A DNA stretch of 64,000 nucleotides from Rhodococcus ruber NBRC 15591 (GCF_001894945.1 NZ_BCXE01000002.1:96855-160854), one strand, 5' to 3'; shown: positions 1 through 10,118, counted from the stretch's first letter. Notes: generated from the sequence alone by a model not told the origin. Made by a program: numbers and translations.

Positions 1-2
1 AC

Positions 3-1031
3 GGGCACGGCCACGGCGACCCCGGGCACGGCAGCCACGAGCACAGCAGCCACGAGCACAGCAGCCACAGGCGTTCGGGGCTCGTCGGCGCCCTGAGGGA
101 TGTGTTCGCGCCGCACAGCCACGACTCGGCCGACAGGGTCGATTCCGCCCTGGAATCAAGCAACATCGGCATCCGTGCCGTGAAGATCAGCCTGGTCGCC
201 CTGGCCGTGACGGCGGCACTACAGGTCGTCATCGTCGCCGCGTCCGGTTCCGTCGCGCTCGCCGCAGACACCGTGCACAACTTCTCCGACGCACTGACCG
301 CCGTGCCCCTGTGGATCGCGTTCGTGCTCGGACGTCGGGCCGCCACCAGGCGATTCACCTACGGGTACGGCCGGGCCGAAGACCTCGCCGGGTTGTTCGT
401 GCTGGCAATGATCGCCCTGTCCGCGGGGATCGCCGGCACCGAATCGATTCGGCGCCTGATCGATCCCGTCCCCATCGAACACCTCGGCTGGGTCGCACTG
501 GCCGGGCTTGTCGGGTTCATCGGCAACGAACTCGTCGCGGTCTACCGGATCCGGGTGGGCCGGCGCATCGGCTCGGCGGCCCTCGTCGCGGACGGCCTAC
601 ATGCCCGGACGGACGGATTCACTTCTCTGGCAGTTCTTTTCAGCGCCGGCGGGGTCGCACTGGGTCACCCTGTCGCCGATCCCGTGATCGGAATCCTCAT
701 CACCGTCGCCATCGTGCTGGTTCTGCGCACCGCCGCCCGGGACGTCTTCCGCCGGTTGATGGACGGCGTCGATCCGGAGCTCGTCACCACAGCCGAACGC
801 GTCCTGTCGGGCCGGGTCGGCGTCGACCGAGTTCGCAGCCTCCAGATGCGCTGGATCGGTCACCGTCTGCACGCCGATGTCGAGCTCGACGTCGATCCGG
901 GGCTCAGTCTGAGCGCTGCGCACTCCGTCGCTCACGAAGCCGAGCAGGCACTGATCTCCGCGGTCCCGCACCTCACCACGGCACTGGTGCACGCCTATCC
1001 TCCTCACGAAACGGAACTGCACGCCACCTGA
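3..1031 (+). CDS. Cation diffusion facilitator (CDF) metal exporter, 5' end outside window
   Basis: Inner-membrane divalent-metal/H+ antiporter of the CDF family (zinc, cobalt or similar efflux). The frame stays open to the left edge, so the start is not visible. An internal GTG at 102 could be mistaken for the start, but the upstream codons encode a His-rich stretch (repeated GH and SHEHSS units), the metal-binding N-terminus typical of CDF proteins. After it come hydrophobic helices, an ADTVHNFSD segment and an ADGLHARTD segment; these carry the paired His/Asp ligands of the transport site. A soluble C-terminal domain follows. The family assignment is firm; the metal cannot be told. The gene is followed by a strong terminator hairpin. 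Confidence 0.92.
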   Translation, partial: GHGHGDPGHGSHEHSSHEHSSHRRSGLVGALRDVFAPHSHDSADRVDSALESSNIGIRAVKISLVALAVTAALQVVIVAASGSVALAADTVHNFSDALTAVPLWIAFVLGRRAATRRFTYGYGRAEDLAGLFVLAMIALSAGIAGTESIRRLIDPVPIEHLGWVALAGLVGFIGNELVAVYRIRVGRRIGSAALVADGLHARTDGFTSLAVLFSAGGVALGHPVADPVIGILITVAIVLVLRTAARDVFRRLMDGVDPELVTTAERVLSGRVGVDRVRSLQMRWIGHRLHADVELDVDPGLSLSAAHSVAHEAEQALISAVPHLTTALVHAYPPHETELHAT

Positions 1032-1281
1032 GGTCAGTTGCTCGACCTGCGTCGTGCAGTACGGACCGAACCCCGGTCAGGACACGCCGGTTCCGGGTTG
1101 CCCGTGGACGCAGGGGGTCGCACAGGTCGAGGGTGCGGTTCGCGTGCGGCCCCTCCGGGACGTTCCGGCCGCGCGTCGGCGACGTCCGCTCGACAGTCCG
1201 GACCGGTGGCATGCGACGACGCCGGAAGACCGAACGAGCGGCGGATCCGTCGTGGGATCCGCCGCTCGTTCGCCCGCTCAC
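1032..1281. other. Gap of about 250 bp between convergent genes
   Basis: Apart from the terminator hairpin at 1231-1272 I see no gene or RNA in this stretch. Short open frames here have no ribosome-binding site and look like GC-rich chance frames. Confidence 0.6.
1231..1272. terminator. Bidirectional hairpin between the CDF and alcohol dehydrogenase genes
   Basis: Perfect 18-bp stem (left arm 1231-1248, loop GTCGTG, right arm 1255-1272) lying just before the stop codon of the convergent alcohol dehydrogenase gene. No long T-run follows, which is usual for actinobacterial terminators. It would serve both genes. Confidence 0.8.
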
Positions 1282-2409
1282 TCAGTAGTCGTCGTCGCCG
1301 TAGAGCACCATGCCACGCAGGTTCCGGCCCTCGTGCATGTCGGCGTAGCCGTCGTTGATGTCCTCGAGCCGGTACGTCTTGGTGACCAGCTTGTCGAGTT
1401 CGAGCTGCCCGCTGCGGTAGAGGTCGAGCAGCTTCGGGATCTGCGAGCGCGGTCCGACACCACCGAAGATCGCACCCTGCAGCCGCTTCTGCAGCAGGGT
1501 CAGCTCGAACAGGCTCAGCGTCACCTGGGTGTCGGCGGCGCTGCCCATCCCCACCACGACCACCTGACCGCCCTTGCCCGTCAGCGCCATGGACGGGGCG
1601 ATGATGTCGCCGTGGATCTCGCCGACGGTGATGATCGTGACGTCGGCCATCGCCCCCCAGGTGATCTCGCCGATCACCGGCAGCGCCTCCTCGATCGAGG
1701 CGAAGGTATGGGTCGCCCCGAACTTCTTGGCCTGATCGCGCTTGAACTCCACCGGGTCGATCGCCACGACATGCCGGGCACCCGCGTGTGCGGCACCCTG
1801 TACCGCGTTGATGCCCACGCCGCCGATGCCGATCACGACGACGGAGTCACCCACCTTGGTGCCGCCGATCGCCGTCGCGGAGCCCCAGCCCGTGGCGACG
1901 CCGCAGCCGAGCAGGGCGGCCTTGTCGAGCGGGATGTCGTCCTCGATCTTGATGACCGACGCTTCGTGCACGGTGACGTACGGCGCGAACGTGCCGAGCA
2001 GGCACATCTGGATCACCGGGTCACCGTTGAGCGTCACCCGGTGGGTCTTGTCGGCGATCGCCTGCCCGGTGAGGAGGTTCGCCCCCTCGTCGCAGATGTT
2101 CTGAAGGCCCTTCGCGCACGCGCGGCACCGCCCGCAGGCCGGGATGAAGGCGAGTACCACATGGTCGCCCTCCCGGATGTTGGTGACTCCGGGCCCGACC
2201 TTGGTGACCACGCCGGCGCCCTCGTGCCCGCCGAGGACGGGGAAGGACGGCATCGGCGTCGCGCCGGTGCGCAGATGTTCGTCGGAATGGCACAGCCCGG
2301 ACGCAGCCAGACGTACCTGCACTTCGCCGGCGACCGGATCGCCCAGGTCGATCTCCTCGATCTCCCACGGTTGATTGAGCCCTTTGATCACCGCAGCCTT
2401 GGTCTTCAC
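1282..2409 (-). CDS. NDMA-type zinc-dependent alcohol dehydrogenase
   Basis: Zinc-containing medium-chain alcohol dehydrogenase, 375 aa, of the actinobacterial group that uses tightly bound NAD with a mycofactocin-linked or artificial (NDMA) acceptor. Visible features: catalytic zinc site near residue 38 (SGLCHSDEHL, with GGHEGAG further on), structural zinc lobe CGRCRACAKGLQNIC near 85-100, and the Rossmann motif GIGGVGINAV near 180. I take GTG at 2409 (VKTKAAVIKG) because GGGAGG lies just upstream; the frame stays open further 5' but no better site is seen. It diverges from an SRPBCC gene across a region with two palindromes. The substrate (primary alcohol or aldehyde) cannot be decided. 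Confidence 0.88.
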   Translation of the reverse strand: MKTKAAVIKGLNQPWEIEEIDLGDPVAGEVQVRLAASGLCHSDEHLRTGATPMPSFPVLGGHEGAGVVTKVGPGVTNIREGDHVVLAFIPACGRCRACAKGLQNICDEGANLLTGQAIADKTHRVTLNGDPVIQMCLLGTFAPYVTVHEASVIKIEDDIPLDKAALLGCGVATGWGSATAIGGTKVGDSVVVIGIGGVGINAVQGAAHAGARHVVAIDPVEFKRDQAKKFGATHTFASIEEALPVIGEITWGAMADVTIITVGEIHGDIIAPSMALTGKGGQVVVVGMGSAADTQVTLSLFELTLLQKRLQGAIFGGVGPRSQIPKLLDLYRSGQLELDKLVTKTYRLEDINDGYADMHEGRNLRGMVLYGDDDY

Positions 2410-2465
2410 GAACCCTCCCACCGGATCCACTGTGAACTGTGTCACCATGAGTAGAGCAGGACGAG

Positions 2466-2527
2466 CGTCCGAACGGACGACTTTGAGGATCTCCCCAGGA
2501 CGCGAGTTACCTGATACCTTGGGTAAC
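2466..2527. promoter_or_regulatory. Two palindromes between divergent adh and SRPBCC genes
   Basis: Two inverted repeats lie in the 142-bp divergent gap. One is CGTCCG-AA-CGGACG (2466-2479). The other is GTTACC-N10-GGTAAC (2506-2527), ending 24 nt before the SRPBCC start. The second has the size and spacing of a repressor operator. No regulator gene sits beside it, so the factor is unknown. Confidence 0.5.
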
Positions 2528-2551
2528 AGAAATGTCCCCACGGAGGTACAG

Positions 2552-2995
2552 ATGATCCACATCCGCCACAGCGCCGTCGCGGAGGTCCCCCTCGACGTGG
2601 CGTTCGCCTACCTCGACGACCACCGCACGGTCCCCGAATGGATGTACGGCGTCCACCGCTTCGAACCGGTGGGATCACAGGTCAACGGCATCGGCGCGAT
2701 CTTCGACGCCACCATGCAGATCGGGCCGAAGGGCCTCGATTCGCGCCTGGCGATCGTCGACTGGGAACTCGACCGCAGGATCGTCCTCGACTCCATCGCC
2801 GGATTCCGCACCTCCTCGTGGTGGGAACTCGCCGACCTCGGCGACGGCCGGGTCCGTCTCGACGTCGACTTCGCCTACCAGCTCCCCGGCGGGCTGGCCG
2901 GGCGGGCACTGGGCAAGCTCATCGAACCGGTGGTGAGTACCGCGATCCGCCAGACGGAACAGGCGCTGCGCTCGAATCTCGGCCACGTCGCCTGA
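2552..2995 (+). CDS. SRPBCC-family (START-like) small protein, copy 1
   Basis: Protein of 147 aa of the SRPBCC/polyketide-cyclase-like superfamily, whose members bind hydrophobic ligands in a helix-grip cavity. ATG at 2552 follows GGAGG at 2543-2547; an earlier in-frame start exists but lies inside the divergent promoter. Diagnostic stretches are HRTVPEWMYGV near residue 25, and the sheet and C-terminal helix ending in LGHVA. It is followed directly by a clear paralogue with the same HRTVPEWMYGV block. No catalytic residues can be assigned; ligand and role are unknown. It may share the NDMA-type dehydrogenase's regulation. Confidence 0.8.
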   Translation: MIHIRHSAVAEVPLDVAFAYLDDHRTVPEWMYGVHRFEPVGSQVNGIGAIFDATMQIGPKGLDSRLAIVDWELDRRIVLDSIAGFRTSSWWELADLGDGRVRLDVDFAYQLPGGLAGRALGKLIEPVVSTAIRQTEQALRSNLGHVA

Positions 2996-3116
2996 GCGCG
3001 CGCCGGCCTCGGGCGGGGCAATTCGCGCGCTCGTCCGGAATCCGCCCGCACTGCTGCCTGGGCGGATTCCGAAGGTGCGAGCAAGTCCGCTAGGTTCCCG
3101 GCGGAGGTTCCGCCGT

Positions 3117-3578
3117 ATGACTGACGATCGCCGCATGATCCACGTGCGCCACGACGGGGTGGCCCACGTCGAACTCGACACCGCCTTCGCATACGTCGCC
3201 GACCACCGCACGGTCCCGGAGTGGATGTACGGCGTGACCCGCTTCGAGCCCGTGGGCGAGCAGGTCCGCGGCGTGGGCGCGGTGTTCGACGCGTGCATGC
3301 GGATCGGTCCGGCCGCCTTCACCTCCCGGCTCGAGATCGTCGAGTGGGAGGACAACCACCGGATCGTGCTGAGCTCGATCTCCGGCTTCCGCACCCGCTC
3401 GGCGTGGCAGTTCGACGACCTGGGCGACGGCGACATGCGGCTCGCCGTCGACTTCGGCTACCAGCTGCCCGGCGGCCCGGCCGGGCGTGCGGCCGGGCTG
3501 CTCATCGAGCCCCTGGTGGGCACGATCGTGCGGCGGACCGAGAACGCGCTGCGGGACCAGGTCGTCCGGAACGCCTGA
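3117..3578 (+). CDS. SRPBCC-family (START-like) small protein, copy 2
   Basis: Protein of 153 aa, paralogous to the preceding gene along its whole length: RHDGVAHVELDTAFAYV, HRTVPEWMYGV and YQLPGG match with few changes. ATG at 3117 (MTDDRR) has GGAGG ten bases upstream; the later ATG at 3135 has no site. This indicates a local tandem duplication. The copies have diverged in the middle (for example SWWELADL against SAWQFDDL), so they may bind different ligands. The stop codon lies inside a 14-bp tandem repeat. Confidence 0.8.
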   Translation: MTDDRRMIHVRHDGVAHVELDTAFAYVADHRTVPEWMYGVTRFEPVGEQVRGVGAVFDACMRIGPAAFTSRLEIVEWEDNHRIVLSSISGFRTRSAWQFDDLGDGDMRLAVDFGYQLPGGPAGRAAGLLIEPLVGTIVRRTENALRDQVVRNA

Positions 3579-3615
3579 TCCCGCAGCCCTGATCCCGCAG
3601 CCCTGATCCCGCAGC
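3574..3615. repeat. Three perfect copies of a 14-bp tandem repeat
   Basis: The unit CCTGATCCCGCAGC occurs three times without change (3574-3587, 3588-3601, 3602-3615). The first copy contains the TGA stop of the second SRPBCC gene, so each unit carries a potential stop. It lies at a convergent junction 11 bp before the hpd stop. Likely polymerase slippage. Confidence 0.9.
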
Positions 3616-3625
3616 GCGGAAGAGA

Positions 3626-5015
<1,390 letters not shown>

Positions 5016-5525
5016 ATGCGTGACGCCGTGCAGCTGGACGAGTTGGATTTCGCGCTCCTGGAAACGCTGCACACGGATCCGAAGATCGGTGCGCTGGAGT
5101 TGTCCCGGCGGTTGCGGGTGGCGCGCGCGACGGTCTCGGCACGGGTGCGCCGGCTCGAGGAGTCCGGCGTCATCGCCGGCTACGAACCGCGCCTGAACCT
5201 GGCGGCGGCCGGATTCGAGGTCCAGGCCTTCGTGACGATGGAGATCGTCCAGGGTGCGCTCGAAGCCATCACCGATGTCCTCGAAGCGATTCCCGGGGTG
5301 CTCGAGGCGTTCGCGACGACCGGCGCCGGCGACATCCTGTGCCGGATCGCCGCGGACTCCCACCTCGGGCTGCAACAGACGCTGATCGAACTGAACCGCT
5401 CGTCGATCGTCGCCCGGTCGACCAGCGTCATGGTGTTGTCGGAGGTGGTCCGCTACCGGGCCATGCCCCTGCTGCGCACCCTCCAGCCGGGCAGAACCGC
5501 CAAAGCGCCCGCCTACCGCCGGTAG
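5016..5525 (+). CDS. Lrp/AsnC-family transcriptional regulator
   Basis: DNA-binding regulator of 169 aa with the family layout: an N-terminal winged helix-turn-helix (about residues 5-60, with LSRRLRVARATVSARVRRLEESG as recognition region) and a C-terminal RAM effector-binding domain (about 70-150). ATG at 5016 is preceded by GGAAGGAA. Its divergent placement from hpd makes control of tyrosine catabolism, with an amino acid or keto acid as effector, the natural inference. The next genes on the same strand encode an amino-acid dehydrogenase and permease, also likely targets. Confidence 0.9.
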   Translation: MRDAVQLDELDFALLETLHTDPKIGALELSRRLRVARATVSARVRRLEESGVIAGYEPRLNLAAAGFEVQAFVTMEIVQGALEAITDVLEAIPGVLEAFATTGAGDILCRIAADSHLGLQQTLIELNRSSIVARSTSVMVLSEVVRYRAMPLLRTLQPGRTAKAPAYRR

Positions 5526-5734
5526 AGCTGACGACCGGCCCACCGGCCCTCCCCCGCAGAAAACGGCGGCACAGCTCTGCACACTGCACAGAAAATCGGC
5601 AGCCCGCTGCGCTACAGCTCTTCAGGCTGATCAGTAGCGCAGGCCGCACTTGCGCGGCGTTTGTAATCACGGTCACAGTCTTCTTCATTCGCCCGCACCC
5701 GGGCACCGCACCGTCCCGACTCCCGAGAGAAGAC

Positions 5735-7000
5735 ATGAAGAACCTGCTGACCCGTTTCGAGGACAAGGCCCCCGAGATCGTCTTCGAGTGGCACGACACC
5801 GAGACCACTGCCCGCGGCTGGGTCGTCATCAACTCCCTGCGCGGTGGAGCGGCCGGCGGCGGCACCCGCATGCGCCGCGGCCTCGACCGCCGCGAGGTCG
5901 AGTCCCTGGCCAAGACCATGGAGGTCAAGTTCACCGTCTCCGGTCCGGCCATCGGTGGCGCCAAGTCCGGCATCGACTTCGACCCGTCCGACCCGCGCAA
6001 GGACGGGGTGCTGCGCCGCTGGTTCGCGGCCGTCGCGCCGCTGCTGCGCGCCTACTACGGCACCGGCGGCGACCTCAACGTCGACGAGATGACCGAGGTC
6101 GTGCCGCTCACCGAGAGCAACGGTCTGTGGCATCCCCAGGAGGGCGTCGTCAACGGGCACTTCGCCGCGGACGAGCGCGAGCGCATCCAGCGGGTCGGGC
6201 AGCTGCGGCTCGGTGTGGCCAAGGTCGTCGAGGACACCCGCTTCACCCCCGCCCCGGACGCGAAGTACACGGTGGCCGATCTCATCACCGGCTGGGGCGT
6301 CGCCGAGTCGGTGCGGCACCACTACCGCATCTACGGGGACGCGGCCGGCAACCGCGAGCTCACCGGCAAGCGCGTGCTCGTCCAGGGCTGGGGCAACGTC
6401 GGGGCGGCCGCGGCCTACTACCTGGCACAGGCCGGCGCCCGCGTCGTCGGCATCATCGACCGCGACGGCGGCATCCTCGACACGGACGGACTCGACTTCG
6501 ACGAGGTGCGCACCCTGCTGCTGACCAAGAACGGCAACGCGCTCCGCAGCGACCGGATGCGTCCCTTCACCGAGGTGCACGACGCGATCTGGGATCTCGG
6601 CGCCGAGGTCTTCCTCCCGTGCGCCGCGTCCCGGCTGGTCACCCGCGAGCAGGTCGACCGTATGGTCGCGGCGGGCCTCGAGGTGATCGCCAGCGGCGCG
6701 AACGTCCCCTTCGCCGACGACGAGATCTTCTACGGTCCCACCTACGAGCACGCCGACAAGTCCGTCTCGGTGATCCCCGACTTCATCGCCAACAGCGGCA
6801 TGGCCCGCGCCTTCGCGCAGCTCATGGAGGGCGACGTCGAGGTCTCCGACGCCGCGATCTTCGGTGACGTCTCGGACACGGTTGCCGGGGCGCTGCAGCG
6901 CTGCCACGAGCGCAGCGCCGACCATACGGGCGTCGCGGCCACGGCGTTCGAGATCGCCCTCGACCAGCTGGTGCCGGCGGGGGAGCGCATCGATGACTGA
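5735..7000 (+). CDS. Glu/Leu/Phe/Val-type amino-acid dehydrogenase
   Basis: NAD(P)-dependent oxidative deaminase of the Glu/Leu/Phe/Val dehydrogenase superfamily, 421 aa. Visible: the substrate domain with GGAAGGGTRMRRGL (about residues 37-50) and the active-site region GPAIGGAKSGIDFDP with catalytic-type Lys (about 75); GGDLNVDEM; and the Rossmann motif VQGWGNVG (about 215). The frame is open far upstream, but ATG at 5735 begins where homologues start (MKNLLTRFE). The sequence belongs to the glutamate-dehydrogenase-like long form rather than the shorter Rhodococcus phenylalanine dehydrogenase, so substrate is open. It is coupled to the following permease by an 8-nt overlap. Confidence 0.85.
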   Translation: MKNLLTRFEDKAPEIVFEWHDTETTARGWVVINSLRGGAAGGGTRMRRGLDRREVESLAKTMEVKFTVSGPAIGGAKSGIDFDPSDPRKDGVLRRWFAAVAPLLRAYYGTGGDLNVDEMTEVVPLTESNGLWHPQEGVVNGHFAADERERIQRVGQLRLGVAKVVEDTRFTPAPDAKYTVADLITGWGVAESVRHHYRIYGDAAGNRELTGKRVLVQGWGNVGAAAAYYLAQAGARVVGIIDRDGGILDTDGLDFDEVRTLLLTKNGNALRSDRMRPFTEVHDAIWDLGAEVFLPCAASRLVTREQVDRMVAAGLEVIASGANVPFADDEIFYGPTYEHADKSVSVIPDFIANSGMARAFAQLMEGDVEVSDAAIFGDVSDTVAGALQRCHERSADHTGVAATAFEIALDQLVPAGERIDD

Positions 7001-8402
7001 CACCTTGGCCACCCCACCGGCCACCACGGCCGCGCCCGCCCCACGGGCGATGCTGCATCAGGCGATGCGACCGCGGCAACTGGTGATGATGAGCCTCGGC
7101 GGCGCGATCGGCGCGGGCCTGTTCGTCGGCTCCGGCGCCGGCATCGCGGTCGCCGGCCCGGCCATCCTCGTCTCGTTCCTCGCCGCTGCAGCCCTCGTGG
7201 TCCTCATCATGCGGATGATGGGCGAAATGGCGGCCGCGAACCCCGCCAGCGGTGCGTTCTCGGTGCACGCGGAGAACGCCCTCGGTTCCGTCGCCGGTCG
7301 CACCATCGGCTGGCTGTACTGGATCCAGGTGGTCATCGTGATCGCGGCGGAGGCCACCGGCGCCGCCGCCATCACCGCCGCCTCGATCCCCGGGATCCCG
7401 CAGTGGGCCGCGGCCCTGTTCTTCATGGTCGTCCTCACCGGCGTGAACCTCGTCGGCGTGCGCCGGTTCGGTGAGGTCGAATTCTGGTTCGCGGCACTGA
7501 AGATCGTCGCCATCGTCGCCTTCCTCGCGATCGGCGTCGCGATGATCGCCGGCTGGGTGCCGGCCTTCGACAGCACCGGGTTCGCGAACCTGACCGCACA
7601 CGGAGGCTTCGCCCCCACCGGTATCGCCGGCATCGCCGCCGGACTGCTCATCGTGGTGTTCGCGTTCGGCGGCACCGAGATCATCGCGATCGCAGCCGCC
7701 GAGACCTCGGATCCGCGCCGCAACGTCGGCCGCGCGGTGCGCACGCTGATCTGGCGCATCCTGGTCTTCTACATCGGCTCGGTGCTGATCATGGTGACGG
7801 TGCTGCCGTGGACGTCCGAGGATCTGGTCACGGGGCCGTTCGTCGCGGTGCTGAACGCCGGCTCGGTGCCGGGGGCCGCCGCCGTGATGACCGTGATCGT
7901 CGTGGTGGCGTTGCTGTCCTCGCTCAACGCGATGCTCTTCAGCGCCTCACGGATGATCTACTCGCTCTCGCAACGCGGTTCGGCGTACCCGGTGTTCGGC
8001 CGGGTGGCCGCCAACGGCGTGCCCCGCAACGCCGTCCTGGCCTCGGTGGCGTTCGGATTCGTCACCGTCGCCCTCAACTACGTGCGACCCGACAAGGTCC
8101 TGCCGCTGCTTCTCAACGCGGTCGGCTCGACCATCCTCGTGCTGTGGACGTTCGTGGCGGTCTCACACCTCGTGCTGCGTAAGCGGGCGCGTCGCGACGG
8201 CACCGAAGATGCTCTGCCGCTGAAGATGTGGGGCTTCCCGTACCTGTCGTACGCGACGCTCGGCCTGCTCGCCGGCATCGCCGTGCTCGCACTGTTCGAC
8301 TCGGCCGCGCGCACCCAGCTCGTCGCGACCGGCGCCCTCACCGCGACGATCGCGGGCGCGTGCTGGCTCCTGCACCGCCGGCAGGCGGTCCGGCAGCCGT
8401 AA
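6993..8402 (+). CDS. APC-family amino-acid permease
   Basis: Inner-membrane amino-acid/H+ symporter of the APC superfamily (AAT/GABA-permease type), 469 aa with about twelve hydrophobic helices. The first helix carries the family signature LGGAIGAGLFVGSG (about residues 36-49). The conserved GGTEIIAIAAAE segment (about 225) follows, and SSLNAMLFSASRM with LSQRG come later. ATG at 6993 overlaps the dehydrogenase stop by 8 nt (ATGACTGA), so the two are translationally coupled; the permease probably imports the dehydrogenase substrate. Given hpd nearby, an aromatic or branched-chain amino acid is plausible but not shown. Confidence 0.9.
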   Translation: MTDTLATPPATTAAPAPRAMLHQAMRPRQLVMMSLGGAIGAGLFVGSGAGIAVAGPAILVSFLAAAALVVLIMRMMGEMAAANPASGAFSVHAENALGSVAGRTIGWLYWIQVVIVIAAEATGAAAITAASIPGIPQWAAALFFMVVLTGVNLVGVRRFGEVEFWFAALKIVAIVAFLAIGVAMIAGWVPAFDSTGFANLTAHGGFAPTGIAGIAAGLLIVVFAFGGTEIIAIAAAETSDPRRNVGRAVRTLIWRILVFYIGSVLIMVTVLPWTSEDLVTGPFVAVLNAGSVPGAAAVMTVIVVVALLSSLNAMLFSASRMIYSLSQRGSAYPVFGRVAANGVPRNAVLASVAFGFVTVALNYVRPDKVLPLLLNAVGSTILVLWTFVAVSHLVLRKRARRDGTEDALPLKMWGFPYLSYATLGLLAGIAVLALFDSAARTQLVATGALTATIAGACWLLHRRQAVRQP

Positions 8403-8414
8403 CCGACCGTACAG

Positions 8415-8467
8415 ACGACGACGCCGTGCGTCCTCCCGCAGGGGGGAAGGACGCACGGCGTCGTCGT
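8415..8467. terminator. Strong bidirectional terminator hairpin
   Basis: Perfect 20-bp stem (8415-8434 with 8448-8467) around a 13-nt loop, between the convergent permease and SDR genes. One of the longest perfect stems in the window. Confidence 0.88.
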
Positions 8468-8483
8468 GGTTCGGTCTCCGCCG

Positions 8484-9245
8484 TCAGTCCTTCGGACCAC
8501 CGGCGACGTAGATGACCTGGCCGGAGACGAAGCCCGCGCCCTCGCTCGCGAGGAACGACGCGGTGTGCGCGATGTCCTCGGGCTTTCCGGTGCGGGCGAC
8601 GGGGATCTGCGACGCCGCGGCGGCCTTGAAGTCCTCGAACGACATCCCGACCCGCTCGGCCGTCGCCGCGGTCATCTCGGTCTCGATGAAACCGGGGGCG
8701 ATCGCGTTGGCGGTCACGCCGTACTTGCCGAGCTCGATCGCGAGGGTCTTGGTGAAGCCCTGCATGCCGGCCTTGGCCGCGGAGTAGTTGACCTGGCCGC
8801 GGTTGCCCAGCGCGGAGGTGCTCGACAGGTTGACGATGCGACCGAACTTGGCCTCCACCATGTACTTCTGCGTCGCACGGGACATGAGGAACGCGCCCCG
8901 CAGGTGCACGTTCATCACGGCGTCCCAGTCGTCGACGGTCATCTTGAACAGCAGGTTGTCGCGGGTGATGCCGGCGTTGTTGATCAGCACCGTGGGATCG
9001 CCCAGTTCGCTCGAGACCTTCTCCACGGCCGCGGCGACGGACTGCTCGTCGACGACGTTCGCACCGACGGCGAGGGCCTTGCCGCCGGCCGACTCGATGG
9101 CCGAGACGGTGTCGGCGCATGCGGACTCGTCGAGGTCCAGAACCGCGACCTGGAATCCGTCCTCGGCGAGACGCTTGGCCACTGCGGCGCCGATACCGCG
9201 CGCGGCGCCGGTGACGATGGCGGTACGGGTGCTTGCTTCGCTCAC
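8484..9245 (-). CDS. SDR-family 3-oxoacyl-ACP/CoA reductase-like protein
   Basis: Short-chain dehydrogenase of 253 aa resembling FabG. All hallmarks are present: TGAARGIG cofactor loop (about residues 12-19), NNAG (about 89), Ser in NLSSTSAL (about 140), and Tyr and Lys in YSAAKAG (about 154-158). GTG at 9245 follows GGAGG. Likely NAD(P)H-dependent interconversion of 3-oxo and 3-hydroxyacyl thioesters. It lies 27 bp from a second SDR and downstream of a thiolase and acyl-CoA dehydrogenase on the same strand, consistent with fatty-acid or branched acyl-CoA metabolism. A terminator separates the thiolase from the SDR pair, so they are probably two transcripts. Confidence 0.88.
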   Translation of the reverse strand: MSEASTRTAIVTGAARGIGAAVAKRLAEDGFQVAVLDLDESACADTVSAIESAGGKALAVGANVVDEQSVAAAVEKVSSELGDPTVLINNAGITRDNLLFKMTVDDWDAVMNVHLRGAFLMSRATQKYMVEAKFGRIVNLSSTSALGNRGQVNYSAAKAGMQGFTKTLAIELGKYGVTANAIAPGFIETEMTAATAERVGMSFEDFKAAAASQIPVARTGKPEDIAHTASFLASEGAGFVSGQVIYVAGGPKD

Positions 9246-9272
9246 TGCTTACCTCCGGTGTGGTTGGAAACT

Positions 9273-10034
9273 TCAGTTGATGGTGAGGCCGCCGTCGACC
9301 GCGATCGTCTGTCCGGTGACGTAACCGGCGGCCGCCGAGGTGAGCCACACGGCGGTGGCGGCGATCTCGGCGGGATCACCGGTGCGGCCCAGGACGATTC
9401 GCGGCTTCATGCTGTCGAGATAGCCGGGCTGGTATTCGTCGGTCATCTCCGTCTCGAAGAATCCCGGCGCGATGGCATTGACGCGGATGCCCTTGCGAGC
9501 CCCCCACTGCTGGGCCAGGTCGCGGGTCAGACCGATCACGCCGGCCTTGCTCGCGGCGTAGGCGGCTTGCGGCAGTCCCGCGGTGGTGAGGCCCAGGACG
9601 GAGGAGATGTTGACGATGGCGCTGCCCGGCTGCATGACGCGCCCGGCGGCCTGCGCTGCCCAGTACGAACCGTTCAGGTTGATGTCGATGACGCGCCGGA
9701 ACTGCTCCGGAGTCTCCTTGGTGGCCGGGACGGCCGTGCCGATACCGGCGTTGTTGACGAGGATGTCGACCTTGCCGAAGTGCTCGACCGCGGCGTCGAC
9801 CATCCGCTGCGCCTGCTCGGGCTCGGCGATGTCGGTCTCGACACTCAGCGCGCGGCGACCTGCCGCACGGACGAGTTCGGCGGTCTGTTCGAGCCGGTCC
9901 GCGCGACGGGCCGCGAGCACGACGTCGGCTCCGGCCTCGGCGAGGGCCTGGGCGAAGGCGACGCCGAGGCCGGAGGACGCGCCGGTGACGATCGCGACGC
10001 GGTCGTCGAGTCGGAACTTGTCGAGTACGGACAT
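9273..10034 (-). CDS. SDR-family oxidoreductase
   Basis: Classical SDR of 253 aa with TGASSGLG (about residues 17-24), NNAGIG, Ser in NISSVLG and the YAASKAG catalytic Tyr/Lys. The C-terminus TIAVDGGLTIN fits the family. ATG at 10034 is preceded by GGAGGAGAC. It shares a transcript with the downstream SDR. Paralogues are annotated as 3-hydroxyacyl-CoA, glucose or alcohol dehydrogenases, and sequence alone does not choose between these. The promoter would lie in the gap at 10035-10118, where I see no clear operator. Confidence 0.85.
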   Translation of the reverse strand: MSVLDKFRLDDRVAIVTGASSGLGVAFAQALAEAGADVVLAARRADRLEQTAELVRAAGRRALSVETDIAEPEQAQRMVDAAVEHFGKVDILVNNAGIGTAVPATKETPEQFRRVIDINLNGSYWAAQAAGRVMQPGSAIVNISSVLGLTTAGLPQAAYAASKAGVIGLTRDLAQQWGARKGIRVNAIAPGFFETEMTDEYQPGYLDSMKPRIVLGRTGDPAEIAATAVWLTSAAAGYVTGQTIAVDGGLTIN

Positions 10035-10118
10035 GGGGGTAGTCTCCTCCGAAAATTGGTACCTACGCGACTTGTATAGTTGAATTCGCGCTCGAGTTCA
10101 AGATTGTTTTTTCGAAAA

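Noticed and set aside
1054..2454. Long open frame on the strand opposite the alcohol dehydrogenase
   Set aside because: It mirrors codon structure of a well-supported gene, has no family features and no ribosome-binding site. The same applies to long antisense frames opposite hpd (3710-5023), ndh (51218-52657), catB (57793-59544) and others.
5339..5734. Extending the amino-acid dehydrogenase upstream to 5339
   Set aside because: The extra 132 residues overlap the AsnC-type gene and look like chance coding; homologues begin at MKNLLTRFE (5735).
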